From assembly GCA_001769855.1 (NCBI GenBank), contig MEPP01000009.1:161785-225784 (forward strand): DNA of 64,000 bases, read 5' to 3'. How positions within the stretch are numbered: the stretch's first letter is position 1; every line of letters starts with the position of its first letter. This stretch comes from Bdellovibrionales bacterium GWA2_49_15 (GTDB taxonomy: Bacteria; Bdellovibrionota; Bacteriovoracia; Bacteriovoracales; Bacteriovoracaceae). The translations under genes and the position numbers were made by a program. Shown here piece by piece: positions 7,722 to 16,840 of the stretch. Below the pieces are notes generated by a model. The model was not told where the DNA came from. It saw nothing but the letters and a program-made list of their open reading frames with translations, and did no database searches.

Positions 7722-9949
7722 TAAAATTCCCCTTTCACACCAATCGTGGGCAAAATTGGCAGACCATTAACCTGATTGCTTTGAGTATAGTCATAGGAAG
7801 TTTCAAGAAACTGGGAGTTTTTTGAATTTGTTATATTTTGAATATCCAGATATCCGGTCAAGATCCAGGTATCGTAAATAAATTTCCGGTCAATCCTGAG
7901 GTCTAAACTTTTAAAGGCATCAAAGCGCTGTGAGTAGAGAGCGCCCCTGATTGGAATGTACACATCGTTATCTGAATCATAGGTGGCGGCCAAAATCGGA
8001 GTGTAAGGATTTCCTGTGACATAGCGGAAGCGTGTGGAATATGCCCAGCGACCTTGACTATATCCTCCAATCAAATTGAGGTTGTGTGTTTGATCAAATT
8101 CTGAAGGATGTGTACCAAAGCCAGGAATGGTCCGACGGCTGTGCAGGTAGGTATAAACAATTTGAGATGACCAGTTGTTCAGGCGATATTTTGCCTGAAT
8201 TTCACCGCCATAGATTTTCCCCGTACCCTTATTGGCATAATTGGTTTGAATATCCGAGATCACCAGACGTTTTAAATCCTTATAAAAATAGTTGTTGGTA
8301 AACTCCAGGCCTTGACTGGTTCCCTCTCTAAAATCCTTGGTAAATCCGGTGGTGTAATGGATGGCATAAGGCGATTTAACACCCGGGTTACCGTAATACT
8401 GTGATGTCTCCTGCGGTAGAGGCGGCTGCACATATTGGCCAACCGAGGCGCGCAAAAGGAGTGATGGCTCCCATTGGTAGCGCAGCTGAAAACGGGGTGC
8501 TGCGGTGGTGCTGCTATTCACGCTAAAACGATCAACTCGAAAATTGGGTAGATAGGTCCACCGCGAATCCCTCGAGGTTTTGATCTCGTGCCTGAGATAG
8601 GCCGCCAGTTCCGAGTCATGACCTTTGGAGACAAACTTCCGTTGATCACCTACGGAAAATGGATTGTTCACACCGCCGACCATATAAAAATTTGGCAAAT
8701 TCACCTTCACGGTCGACCAGGTAAAATAGTTATCCATTCCCAGGTAGGTTTTATAAGTGGGCGTCCATTCTTTAACCAGCTCTGCTCGCTGGGAAAGCAC
8801 CTTGGCATCAATATCGAGATAGCGTCCGTTGATATTGAGCAGGATGGCATCACGGCCAAGGCCAAGAGAATTTTCCAACTTGGTATGGGCATCGAGCTCG
8901 GTTGATAATTGCGGAATTAAACGTATAAATGAGGAGGTATTTTTGAACTCTCCTCTCAGAGCGGTGTCATTGGCAGCGGCCTTATTGAGAACCAGTTCCA
9001 GCTCATCACGGCTGGCCACAAAGGTGGTTTTAAATTGGTTCTGCTCATTGATCTTCCGTTTATAGATACTCGTAAGATCGTAAAAGGTAGGTGCCGCTGT
9101 GAGGGCAAAATCATCACTTTGCTTCGCCACCGCCTTAAGAACCTGCCCGATATAGCTATAGCGTCCGGAAACTAACAAGGAAGATTTCTGCTCGTCATCC
9201 ATCGGCCCTTCGGTCAGGGCCCCGGCGTTGAATAAATCCATAAACGCCATGCCATGCCACCGATCCTGCGCCGGGGCCTTGGTACTAAGACTGATCACGC
9301 CGCCCATCGCCTTTCCATATTCCGGGCCGTAGCCACTCGGCAAATAGTCGATGCGCTCCACCGCCTCGGGGGAGACAATACTGGAGAGCCCGCCGAAGTG
9401 AAAAACATTGGGGACCCGATGGCCGTCAATCCCATAAGAGGTATCATCAACGCCCGCACCTTGAACGATGATCTGAGCGCTGGCGCCGGATTGACCTATC
9501 CCGGGTAAATTCTGAGCGGCACGAATGGGATCACCGCCGAAGGAACCGGGCATCTTAAGAAATTCTTCCTGGGTTAAGCTCATGGACTGGTCATCGCGCT
9601 TGATCACCTTGGCACTCACGGTGGTTTCAAAAGTGGTGTAGGAAATTTTTTCGAGATAGATATTGAGATTATTCTGATCGCCCGAACATAGGTCTTTCTC
9701 GTCATACTTATTGTACCCGGAGACATTGATCACCATCTGGCAAGCGGATTTGGGAACCTCACTAAAATTGAATTCCCCCTTTTGATTGGTGGTGGCCTTG
9801 AGTTTGTGGGGCAAAATAAAGATATTGGCCTCTGAGATCGGGCGCTTGGTCCCCTTCTCCCACAGACGCCCGTGAAGATGGATCATCGTCTCCTGAGCGT
9901 GGAGGATGCCCGAAAAGATAAAGACAAAAAAGAAACAAAACGCCGGCAT
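7721..9949 (-). CDS. TonB-dependent outer-membrane receptor
   Basis: 742 aa. A short signal peptide (MPAFCFFFVFIFSGILHA) is followed by a carboxypeptidase-regulatory-like beta-sandwich (~22-95: GRLWEKGTKRPISEANIFI, TTNQKGEFNF). The plug domain (~130-240) contains AAQNLPGIG, YGIDGHRVPN, SPEAVERIDYLPSGYGPEYG and GGVISLSTK. A 22-strand-type barrel ends in VKGEF. Active uptake of a ligand across the outer membrane, powered by the TonB/ExbBD genes just upstream. The absence of siderophore-type neighbours leaves the ligand open. Starts directly after the tonB stop codon. Confidence 0.92.
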   Translation of the reverse strand: MPAFCFFFVFIFSGILHAQETMIHLHGRLWEKGTKRPISEANIFILPHKLKATTNQKGEFNFSEVPKSACQMVINVSGYNKYDEKDLCSGDQNNLNIYLEKISYTTFETTVSAKVIKRDDQSMSLTQEEFLKMPGSFGGDPIRAAQNLPGIGQSGASAQIIVQGAGVDDTSYGIDGHRVPNVFHFGGLSSIVSPEAVERIDYLPSGYGPEYGKAMGGVISLSTKAPAQDRWHGMAFMDLFNAGALTEGPMDDEQKSSLLVSGRYSYIGQVLKAVAKQSDDFALTAAPTFYDLTSIYKRKINEQNQFKTTFVASRDELELVLNKAAANDTALRGEFKNTSSFIRLIPQLSTELDAHTKLENSLGLGRDAILLNINGRYLDIDAKVLSQRAELVKEWTPTYKTYLGMDNYFTWSTVKVNLPNFYMVGGVNNPFSVGDQRKFVSKGHDSELAAYLRHEIKTSRDSRWTYLPNFRVDRFSVNSSTTAAPRFQLRYQWEPSLLLRASVGQYVQPPLPQETSQYYGNPGVKSPYAIHYTTGFTKDFREGTSQGLEFTNNYFYKDLKRLVISDIQTNYANKGTGKIYGGEIQAKYRLNNWSSQIVYTYLHSRRTIPGFGTHPSEFDQTHNLNLIGGYSQGRWAYSTRFRYVTGNPYTPILAATYDSDNDVYIPIRGALYSQRFDAFKSLDLRIDRKFIYDTWILTGYLDIQNITNSKNSQFLETSYDYTQSNQVNGLPILPTIGVKGEF

Positions 9950-10609
9950 CTAAAACTCCAACTTAAAACGCATGATATAACGGATTCTCACGGCCACGGC
10001 TTTCCCGTCAACTTTTGCCGGGGAAAAAATAAATTTTCGAATGGCCTCCAGAGCAGTGGTGCGAAATATTTCCGGGCCTTCAATGATACCGGCCTGGCGA
10101 ACATTTCCTTTTTCATCAATGAGAATATTCATCGTCACCGCCCCTTCTATTTGCTTTTCCTTGGCCTCTTTGGGATAGGCCGGTTTTACCTCCGTGAGCA
10201 AAGAGGGCATCTGGCTTACAAGATACTCCTCGGTGGGAACCGGCAGAGCATCCGGATCAGAAGACTGAAGTTGCTCATTGTCAGCTACTTTGGTGGTGGT
10301 ATTTCCAATTTTGGCGCTCACCGCGACGCCCTCTTGAGTCTTATCGGTGTAGGACTGCCGCGAAAGTCCGAAAATCTCCCGGCCTGTGCTTTTTGCCTGA
10401 TTCACGGATTTAATAATAACTTTGGTTTGCTTCTTCAGCTCCATCAGCTCTTGGGTGGTTTCCGGTTCTTTGACCGAAATCGCCACCTCATAGGTCTCTG
10501 AAATGGGCCCGGGTTTTGCCAAGATCAGAAGAGCACCGACGCCAAAAATACCAAGGTGCAAAGACACGGAAGTTTGCCAGGGTTTTAATGCAAAATCTTT
10601 TTGGCCCAT
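9950..10609 (-). CDS. tonB: TonB energy transducer
   Basis: 219 aa. One N-terminal membrane helix (SVSLHLGIFGVGALLILA) is followed by a charged periplasmic linker and a C-terminal TonB domain (~135-219: KPAYPKEAKEKQIEGAVTMN, DEKGNVRQAGIIEG, ALEAIRKFIFSPAKVDGK). Transmits proton-motive force from ExbBD to the receptor encoded immediately downstream. Its ATG overlaps the exbD stop by one base. The linker lacks the long Pro-Glu/Pro-Lys repeats of enteric TonB. Confidence 0.88.
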   Translation of the reverse strand: MGQKDFALKPWQTSVSLHLGIFGVGALLILAKPGPISETYEVAISVKEPETTQELMELKKQTKVIIKSVNQAKSTGREIFGLSRQSYTDKTQEGVAVSAKIGNTTTKVADNEQLQSSDPDALPVPTEEYLVSQMPSLLTEVKPAYPKEAKEKQIEGAVTMNILIDEKGNVRQAGIIEGPEIFRTTALEAIRKFIFSPAKVDGKAVAVRIRYIMRFKLEF

Positions 10610-11034
10610 TACGGAGTCGCTTTAATTTTTTCAATCTGCAAGGCAAAATAATTTAGCCCATTTTTTTTCAACTTATCAATCACTCCCACGACATCGCCGT
10701 GGCGAGCATCAGTATCGGCACTGATTAAAAATGTTGTTTCCGGTGCCATTCGCTGTAGCTCGATTAATTTGTTCTGCAAATTTTCCTCGGAGAGCAACTT
10801 GCCATCGAAGATCACCTGACCTTCCTTCGTGATCGCCACACCGATGGACGTGGCTTTACGATTCAGGTCTGAGGTTAAGGTCTTAGGCAGGTTGACTTTC
10901 AAACTTTCTTTGAGCATCACCGGTGCGGTCACCATAAAGATAACCAAAAGGACCAGGACCACATCAACGAAGGGAGTAATATTGATCTCCGTGATGCCGT
11001 CTAAATTATCCAGGTCGAGATCTTTACCGGCCAT
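10609..11034 (-). CDS. exbD: ExbD/TolR biopolymer transporter
   Basis: 141 aa, the family length. The N-terminal segment ITEINITPFVDVVLVLLVIFMV contains the membrane helix with the conserved proton-carrying Asp (FVDVVLVLL). A periplasmic domain (ISADTDARHGDVVGVID) follows. Works with ExbB as the inner-membrane proton channel that drives TonB. Three bases separate it from exbB and it overlaps tonB. Confidence 0.9.
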   Translation of the reverse strand: MAGKDLDLDNLDGITEINITPFVDVVLVLLVIFMVTAPVMLKESLKVNLPKTLTSDLNRKATSIGVAITKEGQVIFDGKLLSEENLQNKLIELQRMAPETTFLISADTDARHGDVVGVIDKLKKNGLNYFALQIEKIKATP

Positions 11035-11037
11035 AAT

Positions 11038-11628
11038 TTACTCTTTGTAGGCGAGATACAAATCTTTCACCGAAGTTGCTTCACTTATAATCCAACGCAC
11101 TTTGCGGGAAAAATAATTAAATGCCACAACCGCAGGAATCGCCACCAGCAAACCTGTGGCGGTTAAAATCAAGGCCTCGGCCAGGGAGAACATCACAGAG
11201 TTGGTATTTCCCGAGCCAGTTGATAATTCACCGAAGCTGACAATAATCCCAAGAACAGTCCCCAGCAGTCCAATAAAGGGGGTGGTCGATCCCAAAGTTC
11301 CTAAAACTGGCAATCCCTTCTCAAGCTTTTTGCGCTCCTCTCCCAAGAGAACGGCAAAGGCCTTATCGACTTGCTCGTAAGATTTAAAATTTTCAATCTC
11401 CTGCAAAAAAGAACCCAGTACACCGCTGTCATTTTTAACCGCCTCGGCCAGCTTGAATTTATTTTTCTGACGAATGAGATTTTTAAACTGTTCTGCTGGC
11501 AGCAAAAAGGCCTTAAAAAAACGGTGACGATCGATCATGATTGTGACGGACCAAATAGAGAGAAAGAGCAGAAGAACGAAAACAATTCGCGCTAACCAGG
11601 CGAGCAAAACCAACCAAAGCATAATCAC
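11038..11628 (-). CDS. exbB: ExbB/TolQ/MotA-type proton channel protein
   Basis: 196 aa. It has an N-terminal helix (LWLVLLAWLARIVFVLLLF), a cytoplasmic segment, then the signature GTLGSTTPFIGLLGTVLGII and a third helix (LILTATGLLVAIPAVVAFNYF). This is the MotA/TolQ/ExbB domain; helices 2 and 3 line the channel. Partner of the following ExbD. Overlaps the upstream small gene by ATGA, so translation is coupled. Confidence 0.9.
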   Translation of the reverse strand: MIMLWLVLLAWLARIVFVLLLFLSIWSVTIMIDRHRFFKAFLLPAEQFKNLIRQKNKFKLAEAVKNDSGVLGSFLQEIENFKSYEQVDKAFAVLLGEERKKLEKGLPVLGTLGSTTPFIGLLGTVLGIIVSFGELSTGSGNTNSVMFSLAEALILTATGLLVAIPAVVAFNYFSRKVRWIISEATSVKDLYLAYKE

Positions 11629-11852
11629 TCCGAGACGCTACGCACAACCTGACTTTTCAAAATGGCCTTCACTTCCGCCAATAATTCAGCGCATTGCTCT
11701 TCACTCAGGCCAAATAACATATTACTTTTTTGCAAATCCTTGGCATCGCTACCCTTGCTGGCAAAGCTGCTCATGCGATTGTTGAGATTATTTCTTAAAA
11801 TCCGAAGTTTTTTAGGTTTCCACGCAGTTAAGTTTTCAAATTTTTTCGTCAT
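11625..11852 (-). CDS. Small protein of TonB operon
   Basis: 75 aa, basic N-terminal half and acidic, helical C-terminal half; no domain recognised. The ATG at 11852 is preferred to the one at 11858 because AGGAG lies about seven bases before it and almost touches the earlier one. The ATGA overlap with exbB places it as the first gene of the operon. It could be an assembly or regulatory partner of ExbB, but this is speculation. Confidence 0.6.
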   Translation of the reverse strand: MTKKFENLTAWKPKKLRILRNNLNNRMSSFASKGSDAKDLQKSNMLFGLSEEQCAELLAEVKAILKSQVVRSVSE

Positions 11853-11942
11853 TGTCATTCTCCTAAGTGCAGGTCTTACATTAGGAAGGCCTATTTAGAC
11901 AATAGCGGAAAGTTGGACGTGACTTGATTCTGAAAAATTCGG

Positions 11943-12527
11943 CTATTGCGCCATCAGATTTGAAAGCAGGGCCTCGATTGATTCTCGAAGTCCGCTTAGA
12001 ACTTTTTTGGGGAAACGGTTAATCAGACCACTGTTTGAGCTGGTCTCGATTTTGATTTCCACCAGGGTTTCACCCGGTTTCTCTGTCAGAGTCCAAAGTG
12101 AGTCGGTGGTATCCATAATCGGCTCATGGGGCAATCCATATTTTCGCGACAGCTCTAAGGCCACGGCCGGGGAGACCATGGAGTTCTTGATTGTCACTTC
12201 CTCGCCATTTTCCTCAATCGTGACCTGGGAAAAATAACTGCCACTTTTGATGTTCTTGATTTTCGTCCATAGATAGAATTGCTGAGCGCCTGGCCCGGCA
12301 AAAACTCTGGTCTCTTCAACATTGGGAACATGATAGCGGCAGTGGGAATACTGGCAGCTGTTGGGATAATCCGTAATCATGGCGACGAGCTGTTCGGCCG
12401 ACAGAGAATAAGACTGTTGTCCTTTTCCTAAATAATGACCATTCGTCACTTCAGTGGTTTCAATCTCCGGCGAGAGCGGGGAAAATCCGAAAAGAAAGGC
12501 CAGAAACAATGGCGTGAAAATCTTCAT
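11943..12527 (-). CDS. Exported SRPBCC/START-like protein
   Basis: 194 aa. A signal peptide (MKIFTPLFLAFLFGFSPLS) precedes a domain with the SRPBCC pattern: SAEQLVAMITDYPNSCQY, FYLWTKIKNI, SLWTLTEKPGETLVEIKIET and a long C-terminal helix. This helix-grip fold binds hydrophobic ligands such as lipids. It follows the lipase gene by 11 bp on the same strand, so the two may share a lipid substrate or product. The domain call is from pattern only. Confidence 0.55.
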   Translation of the reverse strand: MKIFTPLFLAFLFGFSPLSPEIETTEVTNGHYLGKGQQSYSLSAEQLVAMITDYPNSCQYSHCRYHVPNVEETRVFAGPGAQQFYLWTKIKNIKSGSYFSQVTIEENGEEVTIKNSMVSPAVALELSRKYGLPHEPIMDTTDSLWTLTEKPGETLVEIKIETSSNSGLINRFPKKVLSGLRESIEALLSNLMAQ

Positions 12528-12538
12528 GGCACACTCCT

Positions 12539-13303
12539 TTAGAAACCTTCTTTCCTGAGTCGCCCGATGATGTCACCGAAAAAATTCAGGTGCTTCAGCT
12601 TGGCCTGGCCAAAAATCTGCCCGATCTGGGAGTAGTGATCACCTCTATAGGTACAAATATGATGGCCCCATCGTGCCGACTCTTCGGAAACGAAGCCATC
12701 ATTATCTCCCTCGTAGTGTTTTAAAATGGGATGGGTGAGCCAAAACATGGGAAGGGAGTTCAAAACCACAGGCGAAGGGATCACACTGGTGGCGCTGAAA
12801 TACCCGACACCCGGAACATCAGTGATGGTTTTAGAAAAATAAGCATCAAAGTTTTTCTTGCCCACCTCACGAAACCCCTGGTGGGACATGCGCAGCTTTT
12901 TGGCCAGCGACTCGGTCTTGTCCATCACATCGTTAAGAAATAATTCCAAAAAGTGATCAACAATCGCCGTCCCGCGATTGGGGGTGCCAATGGTCGTCAC
13001 GCTTGCCACCCTTTGGCCCAGATCAAAACGGGTTGTAAATAAACGGGCATCCAGGCCACCCATGCTATGGCCGATCAAATTAACTTTTTCACCGGGGAAG
13101 ATATTCTTCATCGCCCGGTCAAGCTCCTCGGCGCGATGGTTAATCGAATGCCAAAAGGATAGATTCACCACATGAAAACGGTTATTATGCTTCCTGAGCC
13201 AAGCTGGGATCTTATAAAAGTATTCAAACGGGCCCAAGGTTCCCAAGGCACCGAGGCCATGGACCAAAACGATAGGATATTTTAGCTGTAAATTGTCGGA
13301 CAT
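12539..13303 (-). CDS. Alpha/beta-hydrolase, triacylglycerol lipase-like
   Basis: 254 aa from the ATG at 13303; an in-frame ATG at 13321 also exists, neither with a strong SD. YPIVLVHGLG supplies the oxyanion-hole segment, GHSMGG carries the nucleophile Ser (~80), and DNDGFVSEESARWG plus GDHYSQ supply the Asp and His, as in Pseudomonas/Burkholderia family I lipases. No signal peptide is visible, so it may be cytoplasmic or exported in a complex. Hydrolysis of lipid esters is the likely reaction. In an operon with the SRPBCC-like gene and divergent from hslO. Confidence 0.8.
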   Translation of the reverse strand: MSDNLQLKYPIVLVHGLGALGTLGPFEYFYKIPAWLRKHNNRFHVVNLSFWHSINHRAEELDRAMKNIFPGEKVNLIGHSMGGLDARLFTTRFDLGQRVASVTTIGTPNRGTAIVDHFLELFLNDVMDKTESLAKKLRMSHQGFREVGKKNFDAYFSKTITDVPGVGYFSATSVIPSPVVLNSLPMFWLTHPILKHYEGDNDGFVSEESARWGHHICTYRGDHYSQIGQIFGQAKLKHLNFFGDIIGRLRKEGF

Positions 13304-13366
13304 AGTAATAAAGTGTCTCATACTTTAAAAACAGAAGTAAAGCCTTGCCCAATGGGGGTTACTCTT

Positions 13367-14152
13367 ATGCAGGTCTCAAGTAAACTTGTTTCCTTTCTCG
13401 ATCGAGATAATGACTTTTTAATTCACTACTTTGAGGTAGGAAATCTCTTCAATTTTTTGGATTCACTTCATCACTATTCACCGGAGGCCAAAAAATCCGC
13501 CGATTTCTTCCTGCTCAATTTTCTTCCCCTGATCGCTTTTTTAAAGTCCGGTGAACACTTCGGGGTCTATATTGATTCCTTTACCCCGAACTTATTTTTC
13601 AAACTTGAAAGCAACTCATCCGGACAATTCAGGGCCATGCTCCTGCCTCAGGACTTCAAAACCGAATTGCAGAAGATCACCGGCCAATGCCGGGTTAATA
13701 AATATTCCCCTCGCCACCCCGATCCTTATGTATCGCATATTGAACTGGCCGATCACGATCTGACTAAAATTTGCTCGGAGGTCCTGAAGGTTTCTTATCA
13801 AACTGAAGCCAGGGTCCTCGTTGATCCCTCACAAAATTTTTCGCTCTTACTGAGTAAAATTCCCAATTCCCCTCTTGCTGTTTCGCTTGATGCCTATATC
13901 GAAAAAAGAAAGGCCCTGCTCCAGCTCCCTCTCGCCGAGTGGGGCCAAGATGGGCCCACGCAGCTCAACTCACGCAATATCACTTTTACCTGCAACTGCT
14001 CACGGGAGCAGTTTCTGCCTTCCTTGAAGCAAATCTACCAGCAAGATGGCGAGGCCTTGTTCGAGAAAAAGCACCTCACCATAACCTGCGATTACTGCAA
14101 GAGTGTCTATAACTTTTCACGGGAAGATCTCTTGACCTTTCGGCCGAATTAA
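13367..14152 (+). CDS. hslO: Hsp33 redox-regulated chaperone
   Basis: 261 aa from the ATG at 13367, which follows GGGGG by about nine bases; the frame is open to a GTG at 13313. The C-terminal redox switch is clear: CNC (FTCNCSREQF) then CDYC (ITCDYCKSVYNFSREDL), the Hsp33 CxC...CxxC zinc site. Oxidation of these Cys releases zinc and activates the holdase in the cytoplasm. The N-terminal domain is divergent from the E. coli protein, and the total is slightly shorter than the usual ~290 aa. Ends convergently 5 bp from the pmbA-like gene. Confidence 0.82.
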   Translation: MQVSSKLVSFLDRDNDFLIHYFEVGNLFNFLDSLHHYSPEAKKSADFFLLNFLPLIAFLKSGEHFGVYIDSFTPNLFFKLESNSSGQFRAMLLPQDFKTELQKITGQCRVNKYSPRHPDPYVSHIELADHDLTKICSEVLKVSYQTEARVLVDPSQNFSLLLSKIPNSPLAVSLDAYIEKRKALLQLPLAEWGQDGPTQLNSRNITFTCNCSREQFLPSLKQIYQQDGEALFEKKHLTITCDYCKSVYNFSREDLLTFRPN

Positions 14153-14157
14153 AATCT

Positions 14158-15393
14158 TTAATTGAGATAGACGTCCATTTCACTGAAAATTGACGGCGAG
14201 TGAGTGGTCCTTTGAAAAGCATCACTGGCAATCTCAATCAGTCGCGGCCCAAACATCTCTTGAGTGGAGGTTTTCACCGTGAGCTGTGGCAGGCGACCGA
14301 CGATCTCTCCCTTTTGCAGGAGGTACGATAACTGCAAGGGTGTGGAAAAATCACCCTTATCGGTAAAATCTCCCCCCCAGGCCAGAAAGGCGATGATGCA
14401 ATTATCCAATGACTTTAAAATATCCTGGGTGCTGCGAGTTCCTGCTCCCACCAGAAGGCGATTAAAATTTGTTGTCACGGCACTATCAAAATTGCGCTGA
14501 CCATTCCCCGTCGGCTTAAGGCCATATTTTTTGGCAGAGCGAAGATCAGCAATAACATTTTTCATCACGCCTCTCTCGATTAAAGGCAGCTTCAGTAATT
14601 TTCTCACCGTCCCTTCATCGTCATATTTTTTATAGAGTCCGTGTTCGGGAGAATAGTTGATGTCATACAAGGAAAATTTAGAATCCGCAATTTGCGCATT
14701 TAATTTATCACTATAGATGGCCGAGCCAGTGCAATATTTGTCTGCAATAAAAGATTCCGAAATCTTGCGCAGTAGAACTTCATCGTCGATAAAGAGGACC
14801 GGATAGCTGCCATTCTCAATTTTAGCTTGTGTTTTATAAGCCTCAAGATAGGGCGTGTTCTTATCCAAAGTATCCTGCACATCAAGCGTTCTGGCAGACT
14901 CACCAAAATATCCGTCGAGGAGCTGAGGCGATCCCTTTTCTTTGAAGAAATAATGCCATTCATTGACGGCGAACGCTGACTCACACAGCATCCCCTCACT
15001 ACTCTTAAGCGACTGCCGATTTAATCTGCGGCGAAATTTTCCCGTAAAGGTAAACTGCCGATCAAACCTCCCCAATTTTTCCTTACTCATCTCAAATGCC
15101 TGAAGAATGGATTGTAGGGGGGCCTGCATACTTTCGTCATCCTGCAACCGCATTCCGCTTACTTCAGGCAAGGAAAACTCATAGGGTATCCCGACCGCCA
15201 TATTCGCTCTGACCTTTTCAAAAAGCTGCTCATCAGAGATTTCCCCCACGTATGACGAAGCATAAATTTTGTTTTGCTCGAAAATTCGCAGACCCTTTTT
15301 GATAATATTCTTACTGCGACAAGAATGAATTTTACCGGCAATCACCTCGACGCTCAGGGATTCCTCACCCACGGTTAAAATATCGCGCATCAT
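14158..15393 (-). CDS. TldE/PmbA-like subunit of TldD/E protease
   Basis: 411 aa with the modulator-of-gyrase (PmbA_TldD) fold. Recognisable are the N-terminal domain around VEVIAGKIHSCRSKN and the C-terminal GNGQRNFDS...TNFNRLLVGAGTRS segment. It lacks the HExxxH motif, as expected for the TldE partner that forms the heterodimer with TldD. SD AGGAG lies six bases before ATG. Twelve bases after the TldD stop, so one transcript. The complex degrades small unfolded or modified peptides in other bacteria. Confidence 0.75.
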   Translation of the reverse strand: MMRDILTVGEESLSVEVIAGKIHSCRSKNIIKKGLRIFEQNKIYASSYVGEISDEQLFEKVRANMAVGIPYEFSLPEVSGMRLQDDESMQAPLQSILQAFEMSKEKLGRFDRQFTFTGKFRRRLNRQSLKSSEGMLCESAFAVNEWHYFFKEKGSPQLLDGYFGESARTLDVQDTLDKNTPYLEAYKTQAKIENGSYPVLFIDDEVLLRKISESFIADKYCTGSAIYSDKLNAQIADSKFSLYDINYSPEHGLYKKYDDEGTVRKLLKLPLIERGVMKNVIADLRSAKKYGLKPTGNGQRNFDSAVTTNFNRLLVGAGTRSTQDILKSLDNCIIAFLAWGGDFTDKGDFSTPLQLSYLLQKGEIVGRLPQLTVKTSTQEMFGPRLIEIASDAFQRTTHSPSIFSEMDVYLN

Positions 15394-15405
15394 ATTCTTC
15401 TCCTT

Positions 15406-16770
15406 TTAACTCACTTGCATTTCACTGACTAAAATGGATGGCCCTCCATCAGCAATCGGTAAAGGCCATTGTCCGTTTTTTCCACAACCGCCAAAGGCTC
15501 CGCTTTCCAGATGAAAATCATCGCCGCAGGCTTCAATGTTTTTCAATGTTTCAAAAACCGATCCGGAAAGAACAGAAACCAAGATAGGCTCGGCCAGCTC
15601 ACCGTTTCGAATGGCGTAGGCCCGAATAGGGGCGATCGTAAAGGTACTCCCGCCGGAGCCATGTTTAAAATTGTGGAAGTAGATTCCCTCACCGGCCTGC
15701 TTAAGTAGCTCAGTAAAGGGCACCTTTCCCGCCTCGATATAGGTTGAGGTCATGCGCACAATAGGCTCATATTCAAAATTCATAGCGCGGGCATTTCCGG
15801 TGGGAAGCTCCTTCAAGACATTGGCAGTATGAGTAGAATGGAGACGCCCCGTAAGCACGCCATTTTTTATCAAATAATTTTTCCGCGCCGGTGTACCCTC
15901 ATCGTCAATAGGACAATATCCCGAGGAATTGTCATGGGTCCCACAATCTACAATCGAGAGATTTTCGGAGCCCACGACACTTCCCAGCTTCCAGGCCTTG
16001 ATGGCCTCATCGTCCCCCATCATGAAATCCGCTTCAGATTTATGGCCGAAAGACTCATGGGTAAAGACCCCGGTAATTTCCGGCGACAATACCACCTTAT
16101 ATTTGCCAGGCGTTACGGTCTTGGCATGGAGAAACTTTTGTGACTCCTTCATGTAGGCCAAAATGTCCGATTCAAGATGATTAAAATCCTTAAAATTACT
16201 TGCGTATTTTCGAAAAGCATCAGTGAAGAGCTGGCTTTGATTTTTCAAAGTACAGCCGAAGTGAAAACCGGCCTGATTAAAATCGTAGGAGAACTCTGTT
16301 CCCACCGAGGACTTGTAAAATTTTTCCTTGTAGAGATCGCGATATCCGACTCTCGAAAGCTGAACATTTTCTATCTCTTTGACAAGAAGGAGATAGGAGG
16401 TCCCAATTTGAATTTTTTGCTCGAAGGGAATGAGGGAAAAAGCCTCATCGCCCTTGGAGATCATGTGATGAATACCATTGAAGGCCGGCAGTTCATAGGT
16501 GTTTCCCAGATCTTTATGCAAGTTGGCCTGCTTTATGAGCTGTTGAATTTCCCCTGCAAGTTCAGTTACGGCGGTGGTGGATGAATAAAACCAAGCTCCA
16601 TGATGAAAAAGTCGGACAAACGCACCGACCACTGGACGTTCGATGGCCTCAATCAACTCACCATTTTGAAAAAGAAAGGTACTCTCAAAGGTTCTTTCTA
16701 TTCGGACGTCAATGAAATGACAGTTTATGTTCTTTAAATCCAGGCATTCGAGCAAGTGTCGCAAATCCAT
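15406..16770 (-). CDS. tldD: TldD family metalloprotease
   Basis: 454 aa from the ATG at 16770, chosen because GGAG sits six bases before it; ATGs at 16776 and 16788 are badly spaced. GVFTHESFGHKSEADF contains the HExxxH zinc motif (about residues 238-243). The C-terminal GGCGKNGQWPLPIADGGP supplies the Cys ligand and the typical TldD ending. Forms the active subunit with the PmbA-like protein encoded next. Cytoplasmic. Confidence 0.85.
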   Translation of the reverse strand: MDLRHLLECLDLKNINCHFIDVRIERTFESTFLFQNGELIEAIERPVVGAFVRLFHHGAWFYSSTTAVTELAGEIQQLIKQANLHKDLGNTYELPAFNGIHHMISKGDEAFSLIPFEQKIQIGTSYLLLVKEIENVQLSRVGYRDLYKEKFYKSSVGTEFSYDFNQAGFHFGCTLKNQSQLFTDAFRKYASNFKDFNHLESDILAYMKESQKFLHAKTVTPGKYKVVLSPEITGVFTHESFGHKSEADFMMGDDEAIKAWKLGSVVGSENLSIVDCGTHDNSSGYCPIDDEGTPARKNYLIKNGVLTGRLHSTHTANVLKELPTGNARAMNFEYEPIVRMTSTYIEAGKVPFTELLKQAGEGIYFHNFKHGSGGSTFTIAPIRAYAIRNGELAEPILVSVLSGSVFETLKNIEACGDDFHLESGAFGGCGKNGQWPLPIADGGPSILVSEMQVS

Positions 16771-16840
16771 CCCCATCTCCTTTTCCATTTGAGCTCTCTA
16801 TTGTACCCAGAGTCGTCCAGGGATGAAGCAAAAAAAAGAA

